Part shown: positions 56,201 to 63,897 of the stretch, in pieces
Numbering within the stretch: the first letter of the stretch is position 1
How the letters are laid out: each line of letters opens with the position of its first letter
Assembly (NCBI GenBank): GCA_965199245.1
Contig: CBDAQP010000001.1
Coordinates: 620,001 to 684,000 of the forward strand
Length of the DNA: 64,000 nt
DNA from: Carbonatibacter sp965199245
GTDB taxonomy: Bacteria > Pseudomonadota > Alphaproteobacteria > Kiloniellales > Kiloniellaceae
Reading direction: 5' to 3'
The notes under the pieces: model-generated
The model's input: the letters and a program-made list of their open reading frames with translations, nothing else
What the model was told of the DNA's origin: nothing
The model's database searches: none
Program-made: the position numbers and the translations under genes

Positions 56201-56683
56201 CAGGGGAAAACCAACTTCAGCCGCCAGTCTTTGAACCTCGGCGTCTTCACGCGGGAGCGGCCCCGTTGCGGGCATGACGGGGGCTTTTGCCTTGACTGCG
56301 AGGTGCCGCGCAACAACCTTGTTGCCCAGTGTGCGCATTACATCCGGGGAGGGGCCGATAAAAATCAGACCCGCCACCGCACAGCGTTCGGCAAATTCGG
56401 GATTTTCAGACAAAAATCCATAACCGGGATGAATGGCATCAACGCCTGCGTCCTGTGCAACCCGGATAATTTCATCAATGTCGAGATAAGCCTGAAGCGG
56501 CCCCTTGCCCGCACCCACCAAATAGCTTTCATCCGCCTTGAAACGGTGAAGGGCAAAGCGGTCTTCGCGCGAATAGATCGCAACGGTTTCAATCCCAAGC
56601 TCACTCGCCGCACGAAAAACGCGAATGGCAATTTCACTGCGGTTGGCCACCAACAATCGGCGAATCGGTCGAAATTTTGTCAT
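53219..56683 (-). CDS. pyc: Pyruvate carboxylase
   Basis: 1154 residues, the usual single-chain length. The order is biotin carboxylase (RRLLVANRSEIAIRVFRAASELG, SWGGGGRGMRV, ERDCSVQRRNQK, VNPRIQVEHT), carboxyltransferase (ITDTTFRDAHQSLLATR, ECWGGATFDVAMRFL, LHTHDT, PVGGFPQ), then the biotinyl domain with EAMKMQTA near residue 1120. It converts pyruvate to oxaloacetate with ATP and bicarbonate. It stands alone with its own promoter region (56684-56751). Confidence 0.98.
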   Translation of the reverse strand: MTKFRPIRRLLVANRSEIAIRVFRAASELGIETVAIYSREDRFALHRFKADESYLVGAGKGPLQAYLDIDEIIRVAQDAGVDAIHPGYGFLSENPEFAERCAVAGLIFIGPSPDVMRTLGNKVVARHLAVKAKAPVMPATGPLPREDAEVQRLAAEVGFPLMLKASWGGGGRGMRVIEDGTALLESVATARREALNAFGNDEVYLEKLVRRARHVEVQILGDHYGNLVHLFERDCSVQRRNQKVVERAPAPYLSTEKRQKFCDAALSLAREAGYVNAGTVEFLMDMDSEDIYFIEVNPRIQVEHTVTEVVTGIDIVKAQIRIAEGLRIGDQASGVPGQDDIRLTAHALQCRITTEDPENNFIPDYGKITAYRGATGFGIRLDGGTAYSGALITRYYDSLLEKVTAWGNTPDEALARMDRALREFRIRGVSTNLQFVEGLLRHPDFRNNIYTTRFIDETPELFQLPKRRDRASRLLRFIGDVLVNENSEVKDRARPGHLHFPVAPPLPQDSIAPVQMGPKQILEREGAVEVARWMREQDRLLITDTTFRDAHQSLLATRVRTDDLVRIAPFVAHALPELFSVECWGGATFDVAMRFLKECPWDRLFKMRAAMPNHLLQMLLRGSNAVGYKNYPDNVVRYFVDQAARGGIDLFRVFDSLNWVDNMRVAMDAVCESGKICEAVICYTGDLLDPTRPRYDLKYYLTMARELEAAGAHILGIKDMAGLLKPEAARVLITALKQEIGLPIHLHTHDTSGISAATLLATADVGVDAIDACIDSMSGLTSQPNLGSIAAALRHTPRDSGLDREALLTYEDYWAQVRANYAAFESDIRCGTSDVYHHEMPGGQYTNLRQQARSLGIEDNWPDVSNAYADVNRLFGDIVKVTPSSKVVGDMALMMVTSGLTCKEVEDPGVDVAFPDSVVSFFRGDLGQPVGGFPQALQNKVLKGEKPLTARPGALLPPADLAAERAQLEQDAGRAVTDFEFASALMYPDVFADYLAQRAEYGDLSVLPTPIFFYGMQVGDELAIDIDRGKTLIIRFYALSEPDDEGLVTVFFELNGQPRTVKVRDRSRQSAVVAAPKIDDGNPDHLGAPMPGLIATLVVKQGQAVKRGDTLMTIEAMKMQTAVLAEKDGVIEQLLVQPGSKVETKDLLAVIADA

Positions 56684-56751
56684 TTAAAGCCCCCCTTCAT
56701 ACAAGCAAGCACGAACGATAAAGACAATCTGCAAAGGCTTAACTGTCATGT

Positions 56752-57021
56752 TCATAAGTCCACAGCAGGATAAAGCCCCTCGGTCACATAACCAAGGGAA
56801 TCGTTACCGCAAACAATGGCGTTACGATGATCGCGCCTCAATCGCGGAATATGTTCAGACTCCGGTGAAACCCACGCAAAGCTATCAATCAAAGCAACAA
56901 GAGTGTCGCGGTCAAGATCATCGCGCCACAGATAATCACACAGGTCGCGTAACAAAAGGGACGGAGCTTCAGGAAAGGTGGTATTGAGAAAGTCCACGGC
57001 ATCACCGCGCGTAAAAGCCAT
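56752..57021 (-). CDS. Hypothetical protein
   Basis: 89 residues from the ATG at 57021, placed after GAGGAAAA. It is acidic, with a GDAVDFLNTTFPEAPSLLLRDL helix pair and a C-terminal YVTEGLYPAVDL. I do not recognise a family. It is transcribed divergently from the ferredoxin reductase gene. Confidence 0.65.
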   Translation of the reverse strand: MAFTRGDAVDFLNTTFPEAPSLLLRDLCDYLWRDDLDRDTLVALIDSFAWVSPESEHIPRLRRDHRNAIVCGNDSLGYVTEGLYPAVDL

Positions 57022-57128
57022 TTTTCCTCGTTCTTTCGTTTTGCACACCGACAAAGCCACACCCGAAAACTTGACGCATAGCTTTCAGAGCGGCAGATTA
57101 ACAAGAGAATGCCAGAAAAGGAACAGTG

Positions 57129-58379
57129 ATGCTGGAAAAAACAGCGTGGGGAACGATTCTCGTCGGGGCGGGGCAGGCGGCCCTGTCTTGTGCCGCCAGA
57201 CTGCGGGCGGGGGGGTATGACAAACCTGTTTTGATGATCGGCGCGGAAAATCTCCCCCCCTATCAACGCCCGCCCCTGTCAAAAAGCTATCTTCTGAACA
57301 AAATCACGCGCGATGACCTACTCCTGCGTCCATTGTCTTTTTACAACGACAAAGATATTTCATTGCGCTTGGGACAGGCCGTCACAGCCATCGATCCAGA
57401 AAAAAAGGCGGTAACGGTTGGTGGTGATCGTCTGAGCTATGACAACCTTGTTTTGGCAACGGGGACAACCCCCCGCCGCCTGCCGTCAGAGGTTGGCGGC
57501 GACCTGAAAAACTGTTTCACCATTCGCACTGTCGCCAACATTGATCGGCTCGCCCCTGATCTGCGGGAGGGGGCACGGTTACTGGTGATCGGGGGCGGCT
57601 ATATCGGGCTTGAAATCGCCGCTGTGGCCCGCAGTTGCGGCCTGGAGGTCACGGTGATCGAGGCCTCAGACCGCATCCTGAGACGGGTTGCCGCACCGCA
57701 AACAGCGGACTATTTCAGAACCCTCCACCGCGACAAAGGTGTCAGGATTCTGGAACAAACCAGCCTGACCCGGCTCGCGGGCAACGACAAGGCAACCGAG
57801 GCCATCTTAGGTAATGGAGAACGGTTACACGTTGATCTGGTGGCGGTGGGTATTGGCGTCACGGCAACGGACACACTGGCCCGGCAAGCCGGATTAGCCT
57901 GTGACAATGGCATTACAACCGATGCCAAGGGGCAAAGCTCGGCCCCCGCCATTTGGGCCATTGGGGACTGTGCATCCTTTCCCCACGAACAGGGACAAAT
58001 GCGTTTAGAATCTGTCGGTCATGCCATCGATCACGGAGCCTTGGTTGCGGATAATATTTTAGGACAGGACAGGTCTTATACACCCCGCCCCTGGTTCTGG
58101 TCAGATCAATATGATGTCAAGCTCCAGATTGCAGGACTCAATAGCGGTTACGACAGTACAATCATCCGCCGCAACGACACAGGGGCAAATAGAGCAGGCG
58201 ACAATAAAGTGATCGCACAATCCGTGTGGTACTATCGCAAGGCGCAGCTGTGCGCGGTTGATGCCATGAATGACCCGCGCGCCTATATGGTGGGCAAACG
58301 CCTCATTGAAAGCGGACGGTCTCCGGCAAAGGACAGTATCCTTTCTGCGGAAAATCTCAAAGAACTCCTCAAACCTTAG
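57129..58379 (+). CDS. FAD-dependent NAD(P)H:ferredoxin/rubredoxin reductase
   Basis: 416 residues of the pyridine nucleotide-disulfide oxidoreductase class, putidaredoxin or rhodocoxin reductase type. It has an FAD-binding VGAGQAALSCAARLR, NAD-binding VIGGGYIGLEIAAVARSCGLEVTVIEAS, an ATGTTPR turn, AIGDCASFPHE before the last domain, and a reductase C-terminal domain (WFWSDQYDVKLQIAGL). It passes electrons from NAD(P)H to a small iron-sulfur protein. No ferredoxin or P450 lies next to it. AAGGAACA precedes the ATG; a GTG one codon earlier is also possible. An IS5 relic begins at the last base of the stop codon. Confidence 0.9.
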   Translation: MLEKTAWGTILVGAGQAALSCAARLRAGGYDKPVLMIGAENLPPYQRPPLSKSYLLNKITRDDLLLRPLSFYNDKDISLRLGQAVTAIDPEKKAVTVGGDRLSYDNLVLATGTTPRRLPSEVGGDLKNCFTIRTVANIDRLAPDLREGARLLVIGGGYIGLEIAAVARSCGLEVTVIEASDRILRRVAAPQTADYFRTLHRDKGVRILEQTSLTRLAGNDKATEAILGNGERLHVDLVAVGIGVTATDTLARQAGLACDNGITTDAKGQSSAPAIWAIGDCASFPHEQGQMRLESVGHAIDHGALVADNILGQDRSYTPRPWFWSDQYDVKLQIAGLNSGYDSTIIRRNDTGANRAGDNKVIAQSVWYYRKAQLCAVDAMNDPRAYMVGKRLIESGRSPAKDSILSAENLKELLKP

Positions 58380-58826
58380 AAGCTGTCTAACAATTAAGTT
58401 TTATAATTTTGTTGATTGCGATTTGTATGAAGCGTAGCCGGATCATGGCTTCCTGCGTTTTGTCGAGATTTTCGTAATGTTTTGCCAGCCGCCTTGCAGG
58501 CTCCAGCCATGCGAAAGATCGCTCAACAATCCAGTGCTTTGGCAGCAGCTTGAACGCTTTTTCTTCACCTCGCTTTACGATCTCGATTTTCAGTTTTTCC
58601 TGATTGGCCAATGCGTCCATCCGCGATAACCAGCCCGGAACAATTTCAGCCTTCTGTGCTTTTTCTTTATATCGTTCAAGAGAATGCGGGCCGCGATCCT
58701 GTATTCCAGCATCATGCACCACCAGATGCAGCGGAAACCCGAGCAGATCCACCCATAAATGCCGCTTGATTCCCTTCACTTTTTTGCCGGCCCCCTTTTT
58801 TTTGTCCGGGCCTTGACCGATTGTGA
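58379..58826 (-). mobile_element. IS5-family (IS1031-like) relic, 3' end
   Basis: It begins with the inverted repeat GAAGCTGTCTAACAATT at 58379, right after TTA (58376-58378), a TNA target. The reverse strand codes for the transposase C-terminal part (130 residues: KRHLWVDLLGFPLHLVVHDAG, ending ERSFAWLEPARRLAKHYENLDK…). The 5' half is replaced by an IS630 element at 58829. Confidence 0.82.
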
Positions 58827-58828
58827 TA

Positions 58829-59954
58829 CCAATTTTCAGAAAATTTAACTTATCTGCTCTTGTGTTTCTTGCCCTTGTGTGATTCTTAAGGGGGACACTT
58901 TATTGGAGGTTTCCATGAGACGCGCCATTTCCTTGCGAGAAGACTTTAACAGTCGCCAGCTTCGCCACCTTGCCCGCGAATCAACTGAGTCCAATCAAAC
59001 ACGCCGCCTTTTTTGGCACTGGCTGTCATCTATGATGGCGGCAGCCGCAGTGAAGCCGCTGTTGCTGGCGGCGTTGGTTTGCAAGTCATTCGTGACCGGG
59101 TGTTGCGTTTCAATGCAGAAGGTTCGGCAGGCCTCGTTGATCGCAAATCGACGGGTGCTCCACCGAAGCTGAATGCCGACCACCCCTGGCGTCCCTTGTT
59201 GAACGCGGCCCCTATCCATCGGTAGACGGCGTTGTACGCTGGCGTCTGGAAGACCTGGTGCACCGGGTATGGGAAGAGGACCGGATCAGTGTGAGCATCC
59301 CCACAATGAGCCGGGTGTTACGGGAAATGGGCGACAGAAAGCTGACGGCGCGCCCGCGTCATTATGGCCAGAACGGGGATGCGATTGACTCATTTAAAAA
59401 AACTTCCCCGCCGAAATAGCCCGCCTGCACGCCGGAATTGGTCCGGCTGTCCCACTGGACATCTGGCGGCAGGATGAGGCGCGTGTTGGCCAGAAGAACG
59501 GCATGTTGGGCCAAACGGGGCACACGGCCTGTGGCAGCAAAAGACCAGCGCACAAAATCCGCCTGGATATTCGGGGCGATCTGCCCCGCCCGGGGTGGCC
59601 GCGCTTGTCCTGCCGCGCTGTGATACACGCGGGATGCAAGGGCACCTCGAAGAAATATCGTCACAGGTCGAACCCGGTTGCTGTCATCATCCTTGATAAG
59701 GCCGGATGGCACACCACCGGCAAACTGGATATTCCGGACAATATCACCCCGTTGCCGTTGCCGCCACGCAGCCCGGCCCCGAATGTCTGGCAATATTTGC
59801 GACAAAACCGGCTGTCAAACCGCGTCTTTGACAATCAGGATCAGATCGTTTCCCTCTGTTGTGACGCATGGAACAACCTCACCGAAAGACCATGGAAAAT
59901 CATGTCAATCGGACATAGAAGCTGGGCAAATGGGTTCTGAATTATGAAAGTTGG
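58829..59954 (+). mobile_element. IS630-family element, near full length, frameshifted
   Basis: 1126 bases bounded by TA on both sides (58827-58828 and 59955-59956), with inverted tips CCAATTTTCA and TGAAAGTTGG. The transposase begins MRRAISLREDFNSRQLRHLARES after GGAGG at 58915 and ends KIMSIGHRSWANGF. The pieces VIYDGGSRSEA, VGLQVIRDRVLRFNAEGSAGL, IFGAICPARG and LDKAGWHTTGKLDIPDNITPLPLP lie in different frames, so it is inactive. Confidence 0.85.
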
Positions 59955-59974
59955 TATTGGTCCTCCCCAAAAAT

Positions 59975-60031
59975 GTAACTTATATTTCACAGAACACTTG
60001 ACAAATAGCGATATGTAGCTTATAAGTCACA
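59975..60031 (+). promoter_or_regulatory. TA promoter with two direct-repeat operators
   Basis: TTGACA (59998-60003), a 17-base spacer and TATAAG (60021-60026) form a near-ideal sigma-70 promoter. Two copies of a 17-base direct repeat flank it: 59975-59991 (GTAACTTATATTTCACA) and 60015-60031 (GTAGCTTATAAGTCACA), 14 of 17 bases the same and 40 bases apart. The second covers the -10 element. Transcription would start at about the A of the toxin ATG, so the message is probably leaderless. Autorepression by the antidote is inferred. Confidence 0.65.
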
Positions 60032-60032
60032 C

Positions 60033-60329
60033 ATGATCGATATTCGCCAAACAGATGAATTCACCAAATGGTTTTCAGATTTGCGGGACCGCGCAGCAAA
60101 AGTGCGCATCACCGACAGGTTACTGCGTGTCTCTGGCGGCAACCCTGGAGATTACAAGTCGCTAGGCGAAAATCTTTTCGAACTGCGTTTGACGTATGGA
60201 TCTGGGTATCGGATTTATTTCACACGCCAGGGTAATGAAATTATCTTGTTATTGATCGGCGGCGATAAATCGAAACAAATCAGAGACATTAAAAAAGCCC
60301 GTGAAATCCTGAAAGGACTGAACCAATGA
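60033..60329 (+). CDS. RelE/ParE-superfamily toxin (HigB-like addiction module killer)
   Basis: 98 residues of the short HigB/RelE-like family sometimes called addiction module killer: TDEFTKWFSDLRDRAAKVRITDRL, ENLFELRLTYGSGYRIYF and IILLLIGGDKSKQIRDIKKA. Related toxins cut mRNA on the ribosome. The RLTYGSGYRIYF core is intact. The promoter and start are unusual: the -10 element lies seven bases from the ATG and there is no Shine-Dalgarno. The stop overlaps the antidote start (ATGA). Confidence 0.9.
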   Translation: MIDIRQTDEFTKWFSDLRDRAAKVRITDRLLRVSGGNPGDYKSLGENLFELRLTYGSGYRIYFTRQGNEIILLLIGGDKSKQIRDIKKAREILKGLNQ

Positions 60330-60628
60330 ACCCTGATAAAATCGCGAAACTCAAAAAATTCGATGCTGCCGAACACTTGGAAACGCCGGATGATATCGCC
60401 CTTTTTCTTGAAGCCGCGTTCGAGGATAACGACCCCGTACATATTGCTGATGCACTTGGTGTCGTTGCCCGTTCAAAAGGTATGACCGAAGTTGCCAAAG
60501 ATGCAGGCGTATCCCGTGAAGCGCTCTATCGTGCCCTAAGCACCAAAGGTGATCCGCGATTGACCACGCTGATCGGTGTCTTCAAAGCCCTGGGGTTACG
60601 GCTGTCTTGTGGCGTAGCAGCAGAGTGA
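60326..60628 (+). CDS. HigA-like antidote, helix-turn-helix
   Basis: 100 residues. A short N-terminal segment is followed by a helix-turn-helix (LGVVARSKGMTEVAKDAGVSREALYRALSTKG) and a hydrophobic tail (LTTLIGVFKALGLRLSCGV). It matches the antidote family found with this killer type. It should bind the toxin and the operators at 59975-60031. No gene is seen in the 22 bases after it. Confidence 0.9.
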   Translation: MNPDKIAKLKKFDAAEHLETPDDIALFLEAAFEDNDPVHIADALGVVARSKGMTEVAKDAGVSREALYRALSTKGDPRLTTLIGVFKALGLRLSCGVAAE

Positions 60629-60650
60629 GCAACCTCCATCGGGCTATCGC

Positions 60651-61197
60651 CTAATTCTGCGACATTCCGGCCCCAACGCCCCCCGCTGCTGTCAATCGAT
60701 CGACCATCAAGAGTTTGGCCGCCTGTTTGGCTACCTTTTCGCGTTGCCTGTTTATCAAAAGCTGTTGCATAAGGCTTGCGCCCTCGTCGCCGGTTTTTGT
60801 CAGCATCCTTCCCATTTCCTGACGCACGGCAGGGCTTCGTCCCCGAATCCGGCTCAATGTCGGGCCGACGGCCTGGGTCAAGCCATCGCCAAGGCGACCT
60901 TGAAAAAGTAACGCCAGCGCACCGGGGTCGAACCGGCTGCTGTCTTCCATATCAATCAAATTGTCGGCTGTCCGACTCCCGCCAAGCACCTTGTTCCCCG
61001 TTGAAAACATCCGGTTTTCGCGATCCAGGCGGCGCGAAAGCAAGGCCGGATCCTTCGCTAACGCACCAGCTTCCTGCTGGAATTTCTGCGATGTAAAAGG
61101 ACGCGCCATATTGGCACCTTCGACGCTTGCGCCGATTTTAGCAATATGGGGTTCGGCGTATCCGATTTTGAAAGCAGCTTTTTCCGCATCAGTGATA
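60651..61197 (-). pseudogene. C-terminal fragment of a phage-like structural protein
   Basis: The frame reads, from the IS boundary, GITDAEKAAFKIGYAEPHIAK, SRRLDRENRMFSTGNKV, SRFDPGALALLFQGRLGDGL and RIRGRSPAVRQEMGRMLTKTGDEGASL, ending GVGAGMSQN. This Gln/Ala-rich helical content resembles the C-terminal part of large phage injection or tail proteins, but I cannot name one. The open frame runs on to 61637 only because it crosses an IS630 relic antisense; the real gene is cut at about 61197. Confidence 0.5.
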
Positions 61198-61199
61198 CC

Positions 61200-61540
61200 A
61201 ATTCCATAAAATAAAGACTCTCTGGGCCTGGCGCGTGAGCAGATTCTGTGATTCAAGGAAGGACACTTTATTGGAGGTTTGTCATGGGTCAGCCCCTTCC
61301 CCTGCGTCAGGATGATGACGCATCCAGTCTTCGCCGCCTTCTCAACAGATTCGAACCGGACGCGCCGCTTGCCTGCCTTTGCGGTCATCTCTGATGGCGG
61401 CAGTCGCAGTGAAGCCGCGCGGCGTTGGTCGTCAAATTGTTCGTGTTGCGTTTCAATGCAGAAGATCCGGACGGGCTTTTGCAGCGTTTGGGAAGCGGGC
61501 GACCGGCCAGGTTGAATGAGTTCGCGCTGAACAAATCCTA
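61200..61540 (+). mobile_element. IS630-family relic, 5' part
   Basis: It starts CCAATTCCATAAAATAAAG after a TA (61198-61199 region), keeps GGACACTTTATTGGAGG and the transposase start MGQPLPLRQDDDASSLRRLL at 61284, then continues in broken frames (VISDGGSRSEAA, FNAEDPDGLLQ). Its leader is the closest match to the relic at 2436-2537. It ends where an IS5-family relic begins. Confidence 0.75.
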
Positions 61541-61555
61541 AGCCATTGCTATTTT

Positions 61556-62808
61556 GAAACTTTGGAAGCGCGGTGAAGTATTCGGTTTTGCCGTTTTCGT
61601 CGTCCTGATCACCGCATTGACGACCCGGACAAGCCAAAACGCGATGGCGTTCAGACGCATGTTATGGCCGCCAGCAAGGCGTTCATGGTGTCTCCAGTCT
61701 GGCCTTTCAGGACGTTCCGATCAAGGCGGCCATCGGTTTTCATCTGTCCGATGGTGGCCTCGATGGCCGACCTTCGTTTGAGTTCGCGCGTCATCTGCGG
61801 GCTCAATCCGCGCGTGCGCCCTGACAGCATGACCGGGGCCTCGCCCTCGTCATTGTGGCCACGATAGCCCCTGTCGACGTAGACCCGTTCCGGTTCGACT
61901 CCAGTCATCCGGGCGGCCCGGGCCACTGTGTCGGCCAGAGTATGGCCCCCGGAAACTTTTCGCCCAGACCCTCACGGTTGGTGGTGGCAATCCCAACCCT
62001 GGCACCAAACTCGTCAGGATTACGCGCCTTACCTTTGGCGATGCAGGCGACTTCCGGAGCGTGCAGGGCATAGAGCTTGTTCTTGTCCCCGGGCTGTTGC
62101 ATCAGAAGACGCCAGGCCCAACAGTTTCGCGAACCGGGCCTCGAGGCCAGCGTTCCCGGCAATCTTACGGACAATATCGCGGAAAACACGACCCGGACAG
62201 GTCTTCAGTGTCCTGATCTCGCGGCGCATGCGCCGGAACTGTCTGGCATGGGCGTAACGCCCGGCCGGCGTGTCTGGCCACACGGGTGTGGCTGCGGCGC
62301 AGAACAATGCCGTACCGTCTGGCCTGAGAGCTTGCAACGCTTTCAGATACAGACGGCTGTCGGTGGGGTAAGCTATGGCCCTGGGTTGAACGCCACCGTA
62401 ATCCGCTCGAAGCTGCTGTCCTTGACCGTCAACCGCAACACCGACTGTCGCCGACAGAACCTGCTCCATGCCTGCGGAACCGACACGCTTGCGCCAGCGC
62501 GTCATCGTGCCGGAGTCAATCGGCAGGCGGTGCTGAAAAAAATCAAAACCGCAGAAATACGGCCAGTAGGGGTTCTCGACGCACCGCTCCACAACCTCAT
62601 CAGGTCGTACATGTGTTTCAGATCGTGCAGCCCGACCATCAAACGCGTTGGTTTCGCAGGACGGCGGCCTGTCGTGCTGGCCAAAGGCTTCGTCGAATGC
62701 GAACCAGGCCATCAAGCCGCTCAGACGTATCAGATTATGCTCTTTGTCGATGATCGCATCAAGGCGTTCGCGAAAGAGGTCGGTGGGTGCGGTTGCCTGG
62801 GCGTCATG
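61556..62808 (-). mobile_element. IS5-family (second type) element, frameshifted
   Basis: The reverse strand codes for an IS5-family DDE transposase of the larger type, unlike the IS1031-like copies. Pieces are TDLFRERLDAIIDKEHNLIRL and MAWFAFDEAFG (near 62800-62700), ENPYWPYFCGFDFFQHRLPIDSGTMTRWRKRVG, YAHARQFRRMRREIRTLK, then APEVACIAKGKARNPDEFGA, and VYVDRGYRGH…RRSAIEATIGQMKTDGRLDRN at 61651-61926. At least two frame breaks separate them. Terminal repeats are not clear to me. Confidence 0.8.
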
Positions 62809-63069
62809 AAAATCTACCAGAAAACAAGGGGTGAAAGCGGTCTTGCTGGCATTTTACAATATTTGATTCCCTCTGGGAATCCATATTATCCAAGAAATTC
62901 AGAGTTTTTCAGCACGAACTACCAAATCTCCGACGGTTCCTGGCGAGATATCAAAGTCGGATTTGACGCTGACGACCTGCGAGATATTGCGGAACAAATC
63001 CGAGGTTGGAGAGGAGATCGTTTAGCCGAGAAACTGCCCTTCTTTAAGAATAAGAAGACATTGCAATGA
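62806..63069 (+). CDS. Hypothetical protein, possibly truncated at its 5' end by an IS
   Basis: 87 residues from an ATG at 62806 that coincides with the IS boundary, so the first residues may be IS-derived. The sequence (YLIPSGNPYYPRNSEFFSTN, WRDIKVGFDADDLRDIAEQIRGW, then LPFFKNKK) is hydrophilic and looks like real coding, with no family that I recognise. It could be the C-terminal part of a longer protein. Confidence 0.45.
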   Translation: MKIYQKTRGESGLAGILQYLIPSGNPYYPRNSEFFSTNYQISDGSWRDIKVGFDADDLRDIAEQIRGWRGDRLAEKLPFFKNKKTLQ

Positions 63070-63100
63070 ATTATCACCCCGGTATGAGACCGCCCTTGTC

Positions 63101-63223
63101 ATGGCCAAAGACGGTACACTGTGGTACTATCAGTCCTTAGCAGATACATTTGGTAATGCTCTTGGGAACTCGTTATCAGAGGAGTTCGACAGAGCGGCCA
63201 AAGAAATGAAGTCCTTGAACTGA
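63101..63223 (+). CDS. Very small ORF, hypothetical
   Basis: Forty codons: MAKDGTLWYYQSLADTFGNA… ending EFDRAAKEMKSLN. The frame is open a little upstream (…RYETALV). It lies between the 87-residue ORF and the HEPN-like gene, with its stop 14 bases before the next start. Composition is protein-like, but there is no clear ribosome site. Confidence 0.3.
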   Translation: MAKDGTLWYYQSLADTFGNALGNSLSEEFDRAAKEMKSLN

Positions 63224-63237
63224 TTGAGGGGGGAGCC

Positions 63238-63897
63238 ATGAGCCTGAGCTTCAAAGAATTAAAAGCCAAACAAAGAGAAATAAGGTCAGGCTTTCCTGAA
63301 CCCGTGGGACTTCGTGTCCACCGTTGCTTGAGCTGGCTCGATAGAGCTGAACAAGCTGACAGAGACGAGGATGCAGCCTTTATCTTTTTCTGGATTTCAT
63401 TCAATGCGGCTTACGCCGAGGAGATCATTGATAGCCTCACTTACGGAGAACGCTCTGCATTTGACGGGTATTTCCAGAAACTGATCGATCTTGATAGCGG
63501 TAGCCGGATTTATGGAGCCATATGGGAGAAGTTTCCCCAATCAATACGGATTTTCTTGGATAACAAGTACATCTTCCAGCCCTTCTGGAAACATCACAAC
63601 CAAATTGACGGTTACGAGGACTGGCAAGAGCGGTTTGACGCGAGCAAGCGGCGGTTTAATTCGGCTTTAGCCAAGAAAGACACAAAAGCTGTCCTGAAAA
63701 TGCTGTTCGATCGGCTATACGTCCTCAGGAACCAGCTAGTGCATGGTGGGGCCACTTGGAACAGCTCGGTTAATCGAGATCAGGTGAAAGACGGAACCCG
63801 CATACTGGCATTTTTGGTGCCCATCTTTGTGGATCTCATGATGGATAACCCGGATACTGACTGGGGAGCACCATACTACCCCGTACTGGATGAGTAA
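63238..63897 (+). CDS. HEPN-motif protein, hypothetical (possible RNase)
   Basis: 219 residues, mostly helical. The diagnostic element is RNQLVHGG (Arg164 to His169), an RX4H motif preceded by a hydrophobic helix (LKMLFDRLYVL), the arrangement of HEPN RNase domains. The N-terminal region (RVHRCLSWLDRAEQADRDEDAAFIFFWISFNAAYA) is typical of HEPN proteins of unknown partner. RNase or toxin activity is inference; no nucleotidyltransferase partner is visible, though the window ends 100 bases later. GGGGGGAG precedes the ATG. Confidence 0.7.
   Translation: MSLSFKELKAKQREIRSGFPEPVGLRVHRCLSWLDRAEQADRDEDAAFIFFWISFNAAYAEEIIDSLTYGERSAFDGYFQKLIDLDSGSRIYGAIWEKFPQSIRIFLDNKYIFQPFWKHHNQIDGYEDWQERFDASKRRFNSALAKKDTKAVLKMLFDRLYVLRNQLVHGGATWNSSVNRDQVKDGTRILAFLVPIFVDLMMDNPDTDWGAPYYPVLDE

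Noticed and set aside
60651..61637. A single 328-residue minus-strand gene
   Set aside because: Its N-terminal third is antisense to an IS630 relic, so the open frame is accidental there. Only the part below ~61197 looks like a gene fragment.
62077..62805. Plus-strand gene reaching 63069 from 62077
   Set aside because: Most of it is antisense to an IS5-family transposase whose conserved blocks are on the minus strand. Only the last ~87 codons lie outside the IS.
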